From NCBI GenBank assembly GCA_020072965.1, contig JAIQFY010000023.1:1-64000 (forward strand): a stretch of DNA of 64,000 bases. Direction: 5' to 3'. The translations under genes and the position numbers were made by a program. Below the pieces are notes generated by a model. That model searched no databases. It had not been told where the DNA came from and was given only the letters and a program-made list of their open reading frames with translations. The stretch is from Terriglobia bacterium. GTDB lineage: Bacteria; Acidobacteriota; Terriglobia; JAIQFV01. Shown here in pieces: positions 42,193 through 54,547 of the stretch (its first letter is position 1; every line of letters begins with the position of its first letter).

Positions 42193-44721
42193 CTATTTAG
42201 ACTTTACAACGCAGAGCACCGATTCGGTATCGTTTAAGGTAACCTTGGAAGGCCTGGATTTTGTGGCGGCCAAGCGAATGCGAAATGACGTTTCTTCGCC
42301 GGACACGGAAACCACCCCGATCTGAACAGAACGGTTTCCATAATGAGCGAAAATGGGTACGGGCATCTCAAACGAGGGAGGAACTGCGGACTGCAGGATT
42401 TTCCCTGAAACGAAGTACCCTTTATCCGCGGAGCCTCCGATGGAGTAGGTCAACTGGTATTCCGGGATGCCGACATCTTTAACCCATTCATCAAAGAACC
42501 AGTCCATTTTTCGATTTCCATCCAGATCCATTGCCGGTGTCATGTGTTCTTCAATGGTCCTTTTGAAATCCTCGGTTGAAGCCGCCTGGTTCTTGAATTG
42601 GGTCAGGAAGGCCTTCATCGTCCTGATGAATCGCTCGTCAGATTGGGATTGTGGATCCCGCATCATCATCCGCAACATGTGCAGGACCCAGGCGCCCTTT
42701 CCGTAGACAACCTCCTGATAACCGGTGGGGCTTTTGGAAGAATACAGTCTCCAGCCCAGCCAGATGGGTCCCGCGCTCTCGACCGACTTACCCTCCTTTT
42801 CTTTCTCGAGCAAGTGAAATTTCAAGTGTCGCATGGCCTCGATAAGTCCGCTGTCCTTCGGATCCTTGCTTGCGGCGTAGATGCGGGCCGCATAATTCGC
42901 CATCCCCTCCATGAGCCAGGTATCGTGGTAGCTCTGTGTTCCGACCAAGTTGCCCCACCACTGATGGGCGATTTCATGAGCGCGCATCAACTGGGAAAAC
43001 GCGATTTGGGAATCCTGGCTTAAACCCAAGGCGAGCTGCTGCTCACGGGGCAGAAAGGTCAGAGTAGAGACATAACACAGGGAGGGCCATCCCTGGCCGA
43101 ATCGGCCGGGGATCTGTGAAATCGCCAACTTCTTGTAAGGATAAGGCCCGAACCACGATCCAAGAAACTGGAGCGCCGAGGCGGTGTCATTGATTACATT
43201 CGTCAGGATCGTCTGCGTGTTGAGCGAAGGGAAGACGACAGGGTCGGAGAACAGAGGAGGGGGTGAACCCCGGGATCGAGACTGTTGCAACGCTGCGATT
43301 CGCGCGGCGCGGAGCTGATCGGACCGGGACTGCAGATTACGCACAACGGCCTCAAGCCCCCGGTTCGCAAAGACCTCCACATCGACGTCATCAACTCTCT
43401 GGTTTTTATTCAGATAATCGCCAAGGTTGAATCCAGCCACTCCAATGATACAACCGGAATCCCATTCCGAAGTTTTTTGGCCACCCTCAGTGGTTTCGCT
43501 GATCAGATTCCCGGTGGCGACCAGCGTCATGGTCGAGGGATAATGAAACTTCAAGCGATACAAGGCAGCGTCCGAAAGCCCGTGGTTGGGATACCACGTG
43601 CCGCGCGCTCCGACGAAATAAATCCCGTCCCCCAGATTGGTGATGACATCACCCGAGTAATTGAAAACCAGGGTGAGAGGATCGTTCTTCCGGGTCGGCC
43701 GGTCCAGGAGGACGTAAATGACATCGTTTCCCCGCTGAGCGATTTCATGGCCCTCCAGCAGACTGTTTTGAAAGAAATCAAGCGCATGATGGGCCCCGTC
43801 TTCGACCGAAGCCACCTTGAGTCCCCGGGAGAGTTCAAAGGGCAGCAAACGCTCTCCCTCGATCAAAGGTTTCAAATCGAGGCGGGCGGTCGCTGTCACC
43901 CGGACGTCCTCGTTAATAGAGGTCTCCACGGACACCGCGGTTATATGGTATTCCGAAAGCTCATCCAGACTCGCCGGCGGCCGGCCGTTTTTTGAGAGCC
44001 GTGCGGGGAACGAAGACCAGATGTCGGCGTAATTGATCTCTCCTTGATGAGTGACATTTCCCAGGAGCACCTGTTCGTAGGACCGATCGTCGTAGAGTGC
44101 TTCAAACCACCCTTGGGTTCGGCCGTTCAGAGAGGCCTGGAAGAAGGGATAAGGGTTTGTAGCGAGGAGATCCTGTAAGATTCGGTAATTCAGATTTGTG
44201 GAAAGTGACCGAATCGCTTCATCCCATGCACTTTTCAAACTCAGTTCCGCGGGTTCCTGTGAAGCCGTCTCCTCAGCCCCCTTGGTGATTTCGTCAAATG
44301 TGTTGTCGGTGAACCGCAGGACGGCGGAGGAGAATCTCTCAGCCAAAACGGGAGAGTTTGTAAACTTATTGAGTTGAAACTTCTCGATCCGGTTGGGCGG
44401 GATGACCAGGATTTCCCCGTCCCCGACAAAGACCGCCCCGGTGATGCGTCCGAGGACCGGGGTGAGGAATGCGACAACGCCGCGGTGCAGTGTCAGATGA
44501 AGCGCATCGCGATCGATGTTCGCCTCCCGGATCTTAAAGGTATTTCGTGGGTCAATGGAGACTTGAGCCAGTTCATTGAGGACTGTTTTCCCCTCCGGGA
44601 TGGCCGCCGGTTGGGAGTCAGTCGCCCGAGGGGACGCTGACAGGCCTGTAATGAACATGGCCGTAGCCAGGCTCAAAGCGCACGCCAGTCCGTTTCTCTT
44701 GGTCCTGTAAGGACGGCCCAT
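42193..44721 (-). CDS. Exported M1-family aminopeptidase-like metalloprotease
   Basis: 842 aa. The N-terminus reads RNGLACALSLATAMFITGLS, a signal peptide. The zinc site is HEIAHQWWGN near residue 580 followed by WLMEGMANYAARIYA, giving the HExxH and downstream Glu of gluzincins of the M1 type. GQGWPSLCYVSTLTFLP precedes it in place of the usual GAMEN exopeptidase motif, so the specificity may differ from classic aminopeptidase N. The remainder is beta-rich N-terminal domain and a helical end. Probably a periplasmic peptidase. It lies downstream of rho on the same strand but 350 bp away. Confidence 0.86.
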   Translation of the reverse strand: MGRPYRTKRNGLACALSLATAMFITGLSASPRATDSQPAAIPEGKTVLNELAQVSIDPRNTFKIREANIDRDALHLTLHRGVVAFLTPVLGRITGAVFVGDGEILVIPPNRIEKFQLNKFTNSPVLAERFSSAVLRFTDNTFDEITKGAEETASQEPAELSLKSAWDEAIRSLSTNLNYRILQDLLATNPYPFFQASLNGRTQGWFEALYDDRSYEQVLLGNVTHQGEINYADIWSSFPARLSKNGRPPASLDELSEYHITAVSVETSINEDVRVTATARLDLKPLIEGERLLPFELSRGLKVASVEDGAHHALDFFQNSLLEGHEIAQRGNDVIYVLLDRPTRKNDPLTLVFNYSGDVITNLGDGIYFVGARGTWYPNHGLSDAALYRLKFHYPSTMTLVATGNLISETTEGGQKTSEWDSGCIIGVAGFNLGDYLNKNQRVDDVDVEVFANRGLEAVVRNLQSRSDQLRAARIAALQQSRSRGSPPPLFSDPVVFPSLNTQTILTNVINDTASALQFLGSWFGPYPYKKLAISQIPGRFGQGWPSLCYVSTLTFLPREQQLALGLSQDSQIAFSQLMRAHEIAHQWWGNLVGTQSYHDTWLMEGMANYAARIYAASKDPKDSGLIEAMRHLKFHLLEKEKEGKSVESAGPIWLGWRLYSSKSPTGYQEVVYGKGAWVLHMLRMMMRDPQSQSDERFIRTMKAFLTQFKNQAASTEDFKRTIEEHMTPAMDLDGNRKMDWFFDEWVKDVGIPEYQLTYSIGGSADKGYFVSGKILQSAVPPSFEMPVPIFAHYGNRSVQIGVVSVSGEETSFRIRLAATKSRPSKVTLNDTESVLCVVKSK

Positions 44722-45068
44722 AGAATTGTCTGGAGGCGGGGAGCGGGGCTCCAGCCCACGTCCTTCCCCGGACTGCCTTCGAAAAAGATGGTCTTCCTGA
44801 ATGACAATACGGCTGGGACGGCAGGGAAGTTTCTAAACATCCCTGCACCGCTCCTTCGGCCCTTCAAAATTCACGTCTGCCGCGATGATCGGCCGGTCGA
44901 TCCTCCTTGAGGAGGGACAGTTCTGCCCGCCGGGGACACACATCTGATTAGACGCTTCAAGCTCTCTAGAAGTGCCGCTTTTTGTCTGGGGGCAAGAAGG
45001 TGCGGGCGGAAGAAGATGGGTTGATCTCCACCTCAGGGCAAACCGGAGGAAGCTCCAGGGTGACAGAC
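44722..45068 (-). other. Intergenic region between rho and the M1 peptidase
   Basis: 347 bp. Only a short hairpin-like TCCTC-AA-GGAGGA at about 44907-44920 stands out. No gene recognised. Confidence 0.35.
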
Positions 45069-46319
<1,251 letters not shown>

Positions 46320-46517
46320 GACTTCTCCAATTTAGTTTTGATCAAGATCGGTTATTAAACGGCAAATGGGTAGCAGCAGGTCGGGCATACTTGAGATTTC
46401 TTATCCGGCCGAGATCCGGGGCAAGCCGTATCTCAAAGCAGAGGATATAGCGATCGATGACGACGAAACTTTTTTGAAATGGATGATTGTTCAACACCCG
46501 ACCACAGGAGTACGCCA

Positions 46518-47093
46518 TCAAGAGGGCAGTGCGTCCATGATCTCCCGCCACAATTCACGACGTCCAATGTGTTTGATTGCGGAATAGTCAATTAATGATG
46601 AGATTTGAGTCCACCTTTGCAGCCGCCTGTGTGCCTCACACAATTCGTTGCTGGAGAGTTTGTCAGTCTTGGTCAGCACCAGGGTGAGCGGTTTCCGGTA
46701 GGCCATGAGCCACTCGAGCATGATCTCATCGAGGGGCGTAGGAGCCACACGACTGTCGAGCAGCAACACGTTTAATTTCAAAGGCTCTCGTGATTCTAAG
46801 TATTCCTCCATGAGCCGATGCCAGCGCTGCCGGACCTCCTCGGGAACCTTCGCGAAACCGTAGCCAGGGCAATCGACAAAGTAGAACTTCTGGTTCACCA
46901 GGTAAAAGTTGATCAGCTGCGTGCGGCCGGGCGTAGAGCTGATTCTCGCCAGTCTGACTCCCAGCAGGCTGTTGATCAGGCTGGATTTGCCGACGTTGGA
47001 CCGCCCCAGAAAGGCAATCTCGGGCAGTTTGTCGCGCGGCGCTTCGCTCAGTCGTGCGACACTTTTCAAAAATCGGCCGGTGACTTTAATCAA
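46518..47093 (-). CDS. engB: Ribosome-biogenesis GTP-binding protein EngB/YsxC
   Basis: 191 aa. Small TRAFAC GTPase needed for assembly of the large ribosomal subunit. G1 is FLGRSNVGKSSLIN, G2 STPGRTQLINFY, G3 FVDCPGYGFA and G4 LVLTKTDKLS. Length normal. It lies 15 bp downstream of lon, so both are probably transcribed together, an arrangement also known elsewhere in bacteria. Confidence 0.96.
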   Translation of the reverse strand: MIKVTGRFLKSVARLSEAPRDKLPEIAFLGRSNVGKSSLINSLLGVRLARISSTPGRTQLINFYLVNQKFYFVDCPGYGFAKVPEEVRQRWHRLMEEYLESREPLKLNVLLLDSRVAPTPLDEIMLEWLMAYRKPLTLVLTKTDKLSSNELCEAHRRLQRWTQISSLIDYSAIKHIGRRELWREIMDALPS

Positions 47094-47108
47094 GGTGCAA
47101 GGATTAAC

Positions 47109-49550
47109 TCAGTGAGTCATCGAATCATGCGGAGAGCCGGGGCTCACCTCATCTTTGAGGGCCGGCTTGAACTCCTCGGTCATCTCAAGCGGTTCGTCGG
47201 CCGGACGCCCTGTGGTTAACAAGGGCTCCACCAGGGCGATTTTCAGGACCTCGTCCATGTTTTCGACGAAGTGCAACTCAAAGGCCTTCTGAATCTCAGG
47301 CGGAATTTCGGCAAGATCCTTTTCATTGTCCTTTGGCAGGATGATGGTGTTGATGCCCGCCCGGTGCGCGGCGAGCAGCTTCTCCTTCACGCCTCCGATG
47401 GGCAATACCTTGCCCCGCAGAGTGATTTCCCCGGTCATAGCCACATCCCGCCTCACCGGGATGCGCGTCAGCACGGAGACCAGGGTAGTTGCCATTGTGA
47501 TCCCCGCGGACGGTCCGTCCTTGGGGATGGATCCCTCCGGAACATGGATATGAATATCATAGTGCCGATAGAAATCCTTGGGAATTCCAAACAGTTCTGT
47601 CCGCGAGCGGACATAACTCATGGCGGCTTGGGCGGATTCCTGCATCACATCCCCCAGTTTGCCGGTTAAGGTGAGTTTCCCTTTTCCCTGCATCAGCGTG
47701 GCTTCCGTGCCCAGGATTTCGCCGCCTACCTCTGTCCAGGCCAAACCCGTAGTTAACCCGACCTCGTTCTTCTCCTCCGATTTCAGGTTTCGGAACTTCC
47801 GGACGCCCAGGAAATCGCTGAGGTTCCCGGAGGCAATCTCCAAACGCTCCTGGGCTTCCTTCTTCACGACCTTCCGGGCCAGCTTGCGGCACACCGACCC
47901 GATCTCCCGTTCCAGATTGCGGACGCCTGCTTCCCGCGTGAAGTACTGGATGATGTCGCGGATCGCCTCGTCCTTGAATTCGAGTTGGTCCGGCTTGAGT
48001 CCCGCCTGCTGCATCTGCTTCCGGACGAGGAACCGTTTTGCAATTTCCATTTTTTCATATTCCGTGTACCCGGACAGCCGGATGACCTCCATGCGGTCCT
48101 GAAGAGGTTGCGGAATCGTGTGAGTCACGTTGGCGGTGCAGATGAAAAACACCTGAGAGAGGTCATATTCCACGTCGAGGTAGTGGTCGACGAAAGAATG
48201 ATTTAGCTCGGGATCCAAGACCTCCATCAGGGCGGCCGACGGGTCGCCGCGGAAGTCCATTGACATCTTGTCGACTTCATCCAAAAGGAAAACGGGATTC
48301 TTGGTTCCCGCCTTCTTCATCATTTGGATGATCTGCCCCGGCAGCGCTCCAATGTAAGTGCGCCGGTGGCCGCGGATTTCGGCCTCATCGCGCACTCCGC
48401 CCAGGGACAGTCGTACAAACTTACGCCCAGTGGCGCGAGCGATGGACTTGCCCAGCGAGGTCTTTCCGGTCCCGGGAGGACCCACAAAGCAGAGAATCGA
48501 GCCCTTTGGATTCTTCACCAACTGCCGGACTGCAAGGAACTCCACGATCCGCTCTTTGATCTTGTCCAGACCACAATGATCTTCGGCAAGAACCTTCTCG
48601 GCCACCTCGAGGTTCCGGATCTCCTTGGTGCGCCGTTTCCACGGGACCGCCAGGAGCCAGTCAAGATAATTCCGGGAGACGGTGGATTCAGCGGACATGG
48701 CCGGCATCATCTCGAGCTTTTTCAACTCGTCGAGGGCCTTCTTCTCCACGTCCTTGGGCATTCCCGAGTTCTCGATCTGTTTCTTCAGGTCCTCCAGTTC
48801 GCTCTTCTCATCCTTGCGCCCCAGCTCTTTCTGGATGGCCTTGATCTTTTCGCTGAGATAGTATTCCTTCTGGGCCTTCTCCATCTGCTTCTTCACACGG
48901 TTCTGGATGGTTCGATCCATGTGAAGTTTCTCGATCTCGATGTCGAGGACTTCGATGATGCGGTTCAGACAGTCGATGGGATTCGGAATTTCCAGCAGCT
49001 GCTGTTTCTCTTCGATTGGAATGGAGAGATTGGCCGCTATCGTGTCCGCTAGTTTTTGCGGATCGTCCACCTTGACGGCAGCAATCATCGTCTCGTAATT
49101 CAGATTCTGGCTGAGCTTGACATACTGTTCGAACAGCGAGGTCGCCTGGTTCATCACACTTTCGTAGGCCGCAGGATTGGCAATCTTCACTGCTATGAGC
49201 TTCACCGCGGCCTGATAGTACCCTTCCTCGTTATCCAGTTGGATGATCTTGGCCCGCTCCAAGCCTTCTACCAGTACCTTCACGTTCCCATCGGGGAGCC
49301 GGAGTGATTGAACGATGTTGACGATCGTCCCCACCCGGTAGATTTCATCGGCCTTGGGTTCATCCACGGTCGGATCATGCTGGGTGGACAGAATGATGCG
49401 CTTGTCCCGGCGAAGCGCTTCCTCCAGCGCCCGGACGGATGATTCCCGGCCCACTACGAAGGGGATCAACATGTGTGGAAAGATCACCACGTCGCGGATC
49501 GGCATCATCGGGATCTTGAAGCTCTCTTCTTTTTCTTTAGTATTGAACAT
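47109..49550 (-). CDS. lon: ATP-dependent protease Lon
   Basis: 813 aa from the ATG at 49550. The open frame goes 39 codons further up, but Lon homology begins with [20 protein letters not shown]. Order: N-terminal substrate domain (1-210), coiled coil (about 215-310), AAA+ module with [16 protein letters not shown] near residue 365, and the C-terminal protease with the Ser-Lys dyad in [15 protein letters not shown] and [15 protein letters not shown]. It degrades misfolded and regulatory proteins in the cytoplasm. It sits between clpX and engB in a proteostasis cluster. Confidence 0.97.
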   Translation of the reverse strand: MFNTKEKEESFKIPMMPIRDVVIFPHMLIPFVVGRESSVRALEEALRRDKRIILSTQHDPTVDEPKADEIYRVGTIVNIVQSLRLPDGNVKVLVEGLERAKIIQLDNEEGYYQAAVKLIAVKIANPAAYESVMNQATSLFEQYVKLSQNLNYETMIAAVKVDDPQKLADTIAANLSIPIEEKQQLLEIPNPIDCLNRIIEVLDIEIEKLHMDRTIQNRVKKQMEKAQKEYYLSEKIKAIQKELGRKDEKSELEDLKKQIENSGMPKDVEKKALDELKKLEMMPAMSAESTVSRNYLDWLLAVPWKRRTKEIRNLEVAEKVLAEDHCGLDKIKERIVEFLAVRQLVKNPKGSILCFVGPPGTGKTSLGKSIARATGRKFVRLSLGGVRDEAEIRGHRRTYIGALPGQIIQMMKKAGTKNPVFLLDEVDKMSMDFRGDPSAALMEVLDPELNHSFVDHYLDVEYDLSQVFFICTANVTHTIPQPLQDRMEVIRLSGYTEYEKMEIAKRFLVRKQMQQAGLKPDQLEFKDEAIRDIIQYFTREAGVRNLEREIGSVCRKLARKVVKKEAQERLEIASGNLSDFLGVRKFRNLKSEEKNEVGLTTGLAWTEVGGEILGTEATLMQGKGKLTLTGKLGDVMQESAQAAMSYVRSRTELFGIPKDFYRHYDIHIHVPEGSIPKDGPSAGITMATTLVSVLTRIPVRRDVAMTGEITLRGKVLPIGGVKEKLLAAHRAGINTIILPKDNEKDLAEIPPEIQKAFELHFVENMDEVLKIALVEPLLTTGRPADEPLEMTEEFKPALKDEVSPGSPHDSMTH

Positions 49551-49620
49551 AACCACTGTTGGGATGGGTTCCTTTCTCCTTAAATCATTTTCTTCCACGG
49601 GGCAGCGAAGGCCCCCCCGG

Positions 49621-50868
49621 CTATCCGGCTTTCTCCAGGAGATTTGCTGAGATCTCCTGGGCTTCAACCATCTGCTTGGTGACTACGAATTCCCTCAGCT
49701 TGCGCTGGGACGGGATGTGGTACATCAAGTCGAGCATCAGGTCTTCGAGAATCACCCGCAAGCCTCGGGCCCCAACCTTGCGTTCAAAGGCCTGAACAGC
49801 CACCGTTTCGATGGCCTCGGGCTCAAAGAGCAACTTGACGTTTTCATATTCAAAGAGCTTCTGGTATTGGCGGATCAATGCGTTCTTTGGCTCCGTCAAA
49901 ATCTCGATCAAGGCCTTAACATCCAATCCATGGAGCGTTCCCACGACCGGGAGACGGCCCACAAATTCGGGGATAAATCCAAACTTGATCAAATCCTCGG
50001 GCTGAGCCTTTTCCAGGATTACCGTGTTCCGAAGGTCGGCAGGCGCAGGTTGTTGCGCATGAAATCCCAGGGCCTTTCGTCCGAGACGGCGCTCGATCAC
50101 CTTCTCGAGTCCCACAAACGCTCCCCCGCAGATGAACAGGATGTTCGTGGTATCTACCTGGGTGAACTCCTGGTGCGGATGCTTCCGTCCGCCCTGGGGA
50201 GGCACATTAGCGATCGTCCCCTCCAGGATCTTCAGCAGGGCCTGCTGGACCCCTTCTCCGGAAACATCCCGCGTAATGGAGGGGTTTTCATCTTTGCGGC
50301 AGATCTTGTCAATTTCGTCGATGTAAATAATTCCTTGCTGGGCCCGTGACACATCGTAGTTTGCCGCTTGAAGCAACTTCAAGATGATGTTTTCGACGTC
50401 CTCACCGACGTATCCCGCCTCGGTCAGCGTGGTTGCATCGACGATTGCGAATGGCACATCCAGCATTCGCGCCAAAGTTTGTGCCAGCAGCGTCTTGCCG
50501 GTGCCGGTCGGTCCGATCAGCAATATGTTCGACTTCGTCAGCTCCACGTCGGACCGGTATTTGGCTAACTCGATCCGCTTGAAATGGTTATATACGGCGA
50601 CGGCGAGTTTCTTCTTCGTCTTCTCCTGACCGATGACATAGAGATTGAGAAACTCATGAACCTCACTCGGCTTGGGAAGCTTTTTTTGGGCTGACTGCGC
50701 CTGCTCCGTTTTGTCATCCTCGAGGATACTATTGCAAACGGCAATACACTCGTCACATATGAAGGCACGAGGGAACTCGTTGGGAGATGAAATGAGCTTG
50801 CGCGCCTTGTCTTGGGTCTTAAAACAAAACGAGCATCTCAGAACTTCTTCATTATCGGTCCGCCTCAC
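49621..50868 (-). CDS. clpX: ATP-dependent Clp protease ATP-binding subunit ClpX
   Basis: 415 aa. The N-terminal C4 zinc finger ([28 protein letters not shown]) is followed by the AAA+ module with Walker [19 protein letters not shown], the pore loop GYVGEDVE and [21 protein letters not shown] and the FVGRLP stretch near the end belong to the ClpP-docking and sensor parts. It unfolds tagged proteins and feeds them to ClpP, encoded 27 bp upstream. Confidence 0.97.
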   Translation of the reverse strand: MRRTDNEEVLRCSFCFKTQDKARKLISSPNEFPRAFICDECIAVCNSILEDDKTEQAQSAQKKLPKPSEVHEFLNLYVIGQEKTKKKLAVAVYNHFKRIELAKYRSDVELTKSNILLIGPTGTGKTLLAQTLARMLDVPFAIVDATTLTEAGYVGEDVENIILKLLQAANYDVSRAQQGIIYIDEIDKICRKDENPSITRDVSGEGVQQALLKILEGTIANVPPQGGRKHPHQEFTQVDTTNILFICGGAFVGLEKVIERRLGRKALGFHAQQPAPADLRNTVILEKAQPEDLIKFGFIPEFVGRLPVVGTLHGLDVKALIEILTEPKNALIRQYQKLFEYENVKLLFEPEAIETVAVQAFERKVGARGLRVILEDLMLDLMYHIPSQRKLREFVVTKQMVEAQEISANLLEKAG

Positions 50869-50895
50869 GCTTACACGCCCTTTCTTTTCAGGGGA

Positions 50896-51480
50896 CTACC
50901 TTTGGGTGATAACTTGATCAATTATACCATACTCCTTCGCCTGGGCCGCGGTCATAATAAAATCACGGTCGACATCGCGTTGGATTTTCTCCAGGGGCTG
51001 CCCCGTGTGTTTCGCGATGATGTCATTCGTGATTTCTCGCATGCGGAGTATCTCGCGTGCCTGTATGTCGATATCCGATGCCATTCCGGAAATCCCCCCA
51101 GCCGAGGGCTGGTGGATCAAAATACGGGAATTAGGAAGTGCGAAGCGCTTGCCGGGGGAGCCGGCACAAAGCAACAGGGCACCCATGGAAGCAGCCTGAC
51201 CCATACAGTAGGTGGTGATGTCCGGTTTCACAAACTGCATCGTATCGTAGATCGCCAACCCGGCGGTGATAACACCCCCCGGACTGTTGATGTAAATCGA
51301 GATATCCTTCTCCGGATCTTCGGATTCCAGGAACAGCAATTGGGCAATCACCAGATTAGCCACGTTGTCATCAATGGGGGACCCGATCATGATGATGCTG
51401 TCCCGCAAGAGGCGGGAATAGATATCGTACGCTCGCTCGCCCCGGCTCGTCTGTTCGACCACCATCGGTACTAATGTCAT
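50896..51480 (-). CDS. clpP: ATP-dependent Clp protease proteolytic subunit ClpP
   Basis: 194 aa. Serine peptidase forming a 14-mer chamber. Catalytic Ser in [14 protein letters not shown], His in [13 protein letters not shown]; the N-terminal [19 protein letters not shown] is the usual start of the processed protein. The gene lies between tig and clpX with short gaps, the classic tig-clpP-clpX order. Confidence 0.97.
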   Translation of the reverse strand: MTLVPMVVEQTSRGERAYDIYSRLLRDSIIMIGSPIDDNVANLVIAQLLFLESEDPEKDISIYINSPGGVITAGLAIYDTMQFVKPDITTYCMGQAASMGALLLCAGSPGKRFALPNSRILIHQPSAGGISGMASDIDIQAREILRMREITNDIIAKHTGQPLEKIQRDVDRDFIMTAAQAKEYGIIDQVITQR

Positions 51481-51524
51481 GTTCAGCCTTATTCCGTGAT
51501 GCTGATTTTGTCCAGTTGTTGATA

Positions 51525-52850
51525 TTAAGATGAGGCGTCCGGTTTGTCCAGTTGCGCGGGGCCACGAACTATATCGGCATTTTCGTATAGGAAGTTTAGA
51601 GTTTTTCGGTTTGTTAACTGAGAACGAAGTTTATCCAGCGTGCCATCCTTTGTCAAGTGCTGCTTGACGGAAGAAAAGGGTTCCTGGGTGCGTTCAGCTA
51701 TCTTGGTGACTTCCACATCCAGTTCATCATCACTGACGGAAATATTTTCCTTTTTGGCGATATGGTCGAGAATGAAAGTCACCTTCACGTCGCGAAGTGA
51801 TGGGTCCCGATTCTCTTCCCGGATCTTCTCCCATTCAATGGATAACTGTCTCGGGTCAATGCCTTGTTGGTACATGGACCGAATCATCCCTTGCAATCGT
51901 GAGTCGATCTGCGCCTCCACCAGGGCACTGGGAACCGGGAAGGGATTTTTTTCGATGATTTGATTCACTAGGGCTTCGAGGGTATGGCTCCTGGCGATCT
52001 GCCTTTTTCCTTCTTCAATGTCTTTTCTGATCTTGTCCTTCAGCCCAATCAGCGTGTCAAATTCTCCAAGCGTTTTTGCCAGATCGTCATCGATCTGCGG
52101 CAGTGACTTGGTCTTAATGGCCTCGATTTTGACCTGATAGGAGACGCGACGTCCGGCCAAACGGCGATCGGAAAAATCGTCCGGATATTCGACCTTAAAA
52201 TGAGCTTCCTCCCCTGTGGATTTTCCAAGGAGGTTTTCGGAGAACTCTTTTAAGGTCTGTTTCCCGTCCACTTCTACTAGGAGGTCCTTCGCTTCGAAAG
52301 CCTTTTCGGGCTTTTCATCAGTCTTACGGGTGGGATAGGCGGTGAAACTCAACACCGCAAAATCGCCAGTCCGGATGGGTCGATCGCTAATCACAATGAA
52401 TTCAGCAGCTTGTTCCTGCAGGTCTGCCAGCCTCTTCTCCACCTCTCCTTCCCCGACCGATATGGGCTCTTCCTCGGCTCTAAGTCCCTTGTAATCAGAA
52501 ATTTCAATGGTAGGTAGTACTTCGAACTCAGCCTTGAAAGTGAGGGGTTTTTCATCTTCCAAGATCAGGCCGTTTATCTGGGGTTGCGTAATCATGCTGA
52601 CTTTTTGCTCCGAGGCCGCTTGCTCAATGACCTCAGGAATGACCTTCTTTAACAATTCCGAACGGATTTCCTGTCGAAACCGCTGCTTCACAACTGCCAC
52701 AGGGACGTGGCCGGGTCTGAATCCAGGCACATGCGCCATTTTAGCAAACTCCTGCGCCACTTCATCGGCTTGCTTTTTCCAGTCCTCAGGAGGGATTTCG
52801 ATTTCCAGCTCCCGCTTGCAGCCTTCTTTTTCGATGAGTACCGATTTCAC
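51525..52850 (-). CDS. tig: Trigger factor
   Basis: 441 aa from the GTG at 52850; an ATG at 52874 would add eight residues. Ribosome-associated chaperone with peptidyl-prolyl isomerase activity. The N-terminal ribosome-binding signature is seen in [18 protein letters not shown]. The FKBP-like domain follows (about 150-235, [18 protein letters not shown]-like [15 protein letters not shown]). The C-terminal helical arms end in [12 protein letters not shown]. It precedes clpP by 44 bp. Confidence 0.94.
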   Translation of the reverse strand: MKSVLIEKEGCKRELEIEIPPEDWKKQADEVAQEFAKMAHVPGFRPGHVPVAVVKQRFRQEIRSELLKKVIPEVIEQAASEQKVSMITQPQINGLILEDEKPLTFKAEFEVLPTIEISDYKGLRAEEEPISVGEGEVEKRLADLQEQAAEFIVISDRPIRTGDFAVLSFTAYPTRKTDEKPEKAFEAKDLLVEVDGKQTLKEFSENLLGKSTGEEAHFKVEYPDDFSDRRLAGRRVSYQVKIEAIKTKSLPQIDDDLAKTLGEFDTLIGLKDKIRKDIEEGKRQIARSHTLEALVNQIIEKNPFPVPSALVEAQIDSRLQGMIRSMYQQGIDPRQLSIEWEKIREENRDPSLRDVKVTFILDHIAKKENISVSDDELDVEVTKIAERTQEPFSSVKQHLTKDGTLDKLRSQLTNRKTLNFLYENADIVRGPAQLDKPDASS

Positions 52851-53067
52851 CAGGATCCTTTCGTGCCACACCATGTGTTGAGCAAACGGTTTCTCACGAG
52901 AATCTAAAACCGGCCATGGTAAGACGCCGACTCAACGGATAGGCCATTGAAGTGTTTGGATGAATTCTCAATAGGATTTCAAGCATTCGAAGGGGGATTA
53001 GAGCCCCTCACTGCACGGCGGCCCAACCCATTGGCGATTTGCTTGGATGCGTATTCAAAAAGTTCGG

Positions 53068-53149
53068 TGGGCAAGGAGGGAGTTGAACCCTCACTCCGAA
53101 AGGAACGGGATCCTAAGTCCCGCGCGTCTGCCAATTCCGCCACTTGCCC
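53068..53149 (-). tRNA. tRNA-Leu (anticodon UAG)
   Basis: Read on the minus strand it begins GGGCAAGTGGCGGAATTGGCAG, has the anticodon loop CTTAGGA between CGGGA and TCCCG, a variable arm TTCCTTTCGGAG typical of class II tRNAs, and the T-arm GAGGGTTCAACTCCCTC. The acceptor stem GGGCAAG / CTTGCCC pairs perfectly. CCA is not encoded (CCG follows the discriminator A). Confidence 0.95.
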
Positions 53150-54547
53150 TCGCCCTGACGGTTAGTCGGCGTCCGGTAACTCCCGCCGTATCCCTCTCTG
53201 AGGTCAAGAAACTCAAATCATCGTGCAAGTGATCATTTTTTCGCAAGTTACAAGAGTTGCCTGTAGAATTCTCGAAAGACCCAGTAACCACGCCGATCGT
53301 GGCTGATTTTATTCATGAGGCAAGAAAAAAGCAGGAATCCAGTGGGATCCAGCAGACGGGGATTAAACACCAGAACGTCGGTAAATTCAAGAGGAAAAGT
53401 AACCGGAGTTTGGAGTTGGATCAAGCACGATTCATGTACGGGGACTGGCAAGGGAAAATCTCACCTTGACTAGGGGCGAGCTTTCAACTATTCCCCCCGA
53501 CCAATTATGGTTAGGCAAAACTGGCGTTCTGGATCGTCCAGGACTTCTTTATCAGCACCACTTCAGACGACGGATGACGCCGTTTCAGGGCGCTGAGTTT
53601 CTGCAATGCAGAAAGACGTTTCGAATATCGATAGATCTCAGAGAGATAGATCTCTCCTTTGGCGTTGTAACACTCCATCTGGACTTCATAGTAATGATTG
53701 ATCATATTTGATTTTAACTGTGAATTGAAAGGCATCAAAAGGTTAAGCTTCAAAGGTCCCGCGGGGGGACAAGTACTTGGTCTTTCCTTGTGGCATTTTC
53801 AATTTGCATCGAGCCGGGTCCCGAACCCTTTATCTGGATAGCCACTTCGCACTAATGGTCATGCCAGCACCGGCATGCCGTGTGGGCGAGCGGACCGGAC
53901 ATTTCGAGTTGCGTGCCCGGCGCGATCCTACACTCGGATTGGACTTGCTGGCCTAATAGACCCACCTCCCCCTTGGATGTTGAGATCTCAGACTCCTTCT
54001 GTGGTGAATCTTGCATTTCCACTTGGGGTGCCCGGGCATTAAGACCCCCCAAGGAGGCAAACACTTTGGATAGGATTGGTCCGATTTGAGGCACCTTCTC
54101 TCCCACCTATAGTCTTTCCACCTCCCAGGGTTCCGTCTTTAGGAGACCGTCATTCCTTAAAGAAAGCGCCTCTGGGCCGATCAATCGATTCCGTAATCCT
54201 CAATATCGTCCTGATCCTTTGCCACCTTACACAAGAAATTGTATATACAGCCTCTCTCTCATGGGGTGATTTGAATCACAAGGGATGAATTTCCAAATTC
54301 GAACCTGCAAAGTAAGGAAATGTAAATGTTATGCTCGAGGACAATGTTCTGTAATATCTTTGGCGCTGTTGGCCGCCTTGGAATGCCGACGACCTGGACA
54401 GACACCACGGAATCCTCGCTGGGTCAGCGAGGAGGGGTGAACCTCATCATCCGGGATTTTGGGATCGGTAACCGGCAATGGGACAGAAACTGCTCATGAG
54501 AAGGAGGCGGGAATAAAACGCTTATGGCAGGGTCAATCGAGGGTTCT
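53150..54547. other. Long intergenic region with at most one small gene
   Basis: About 1.4 kb between tRNA-Leu and gcvPB. Only the small minus-strand frame at 53511-53705 looks protein-like. Other frames on both strands (for example 53852-54106 minus) have no convincing sequence. No repeat or RNA recognised. Confidence 0.4.
53511..53705 (-). CDS. Small hypothetical protein
   Basis: 64 aa: MINHYYEVQMECYNAKGEIY at the start, then a basic helix (RYSKRLSALQKLSALKRRH). Sequence character is that of a real soluble protein. No strong ribosome-binding site and no family recognised. Confidence 0.4.
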   Translation of the reverse strand: MINHYYEVQMECYNAKGEIYLSEIYRYSKRLSALQKLSALKRRHPSSEVVLIKKSWTIQNASFA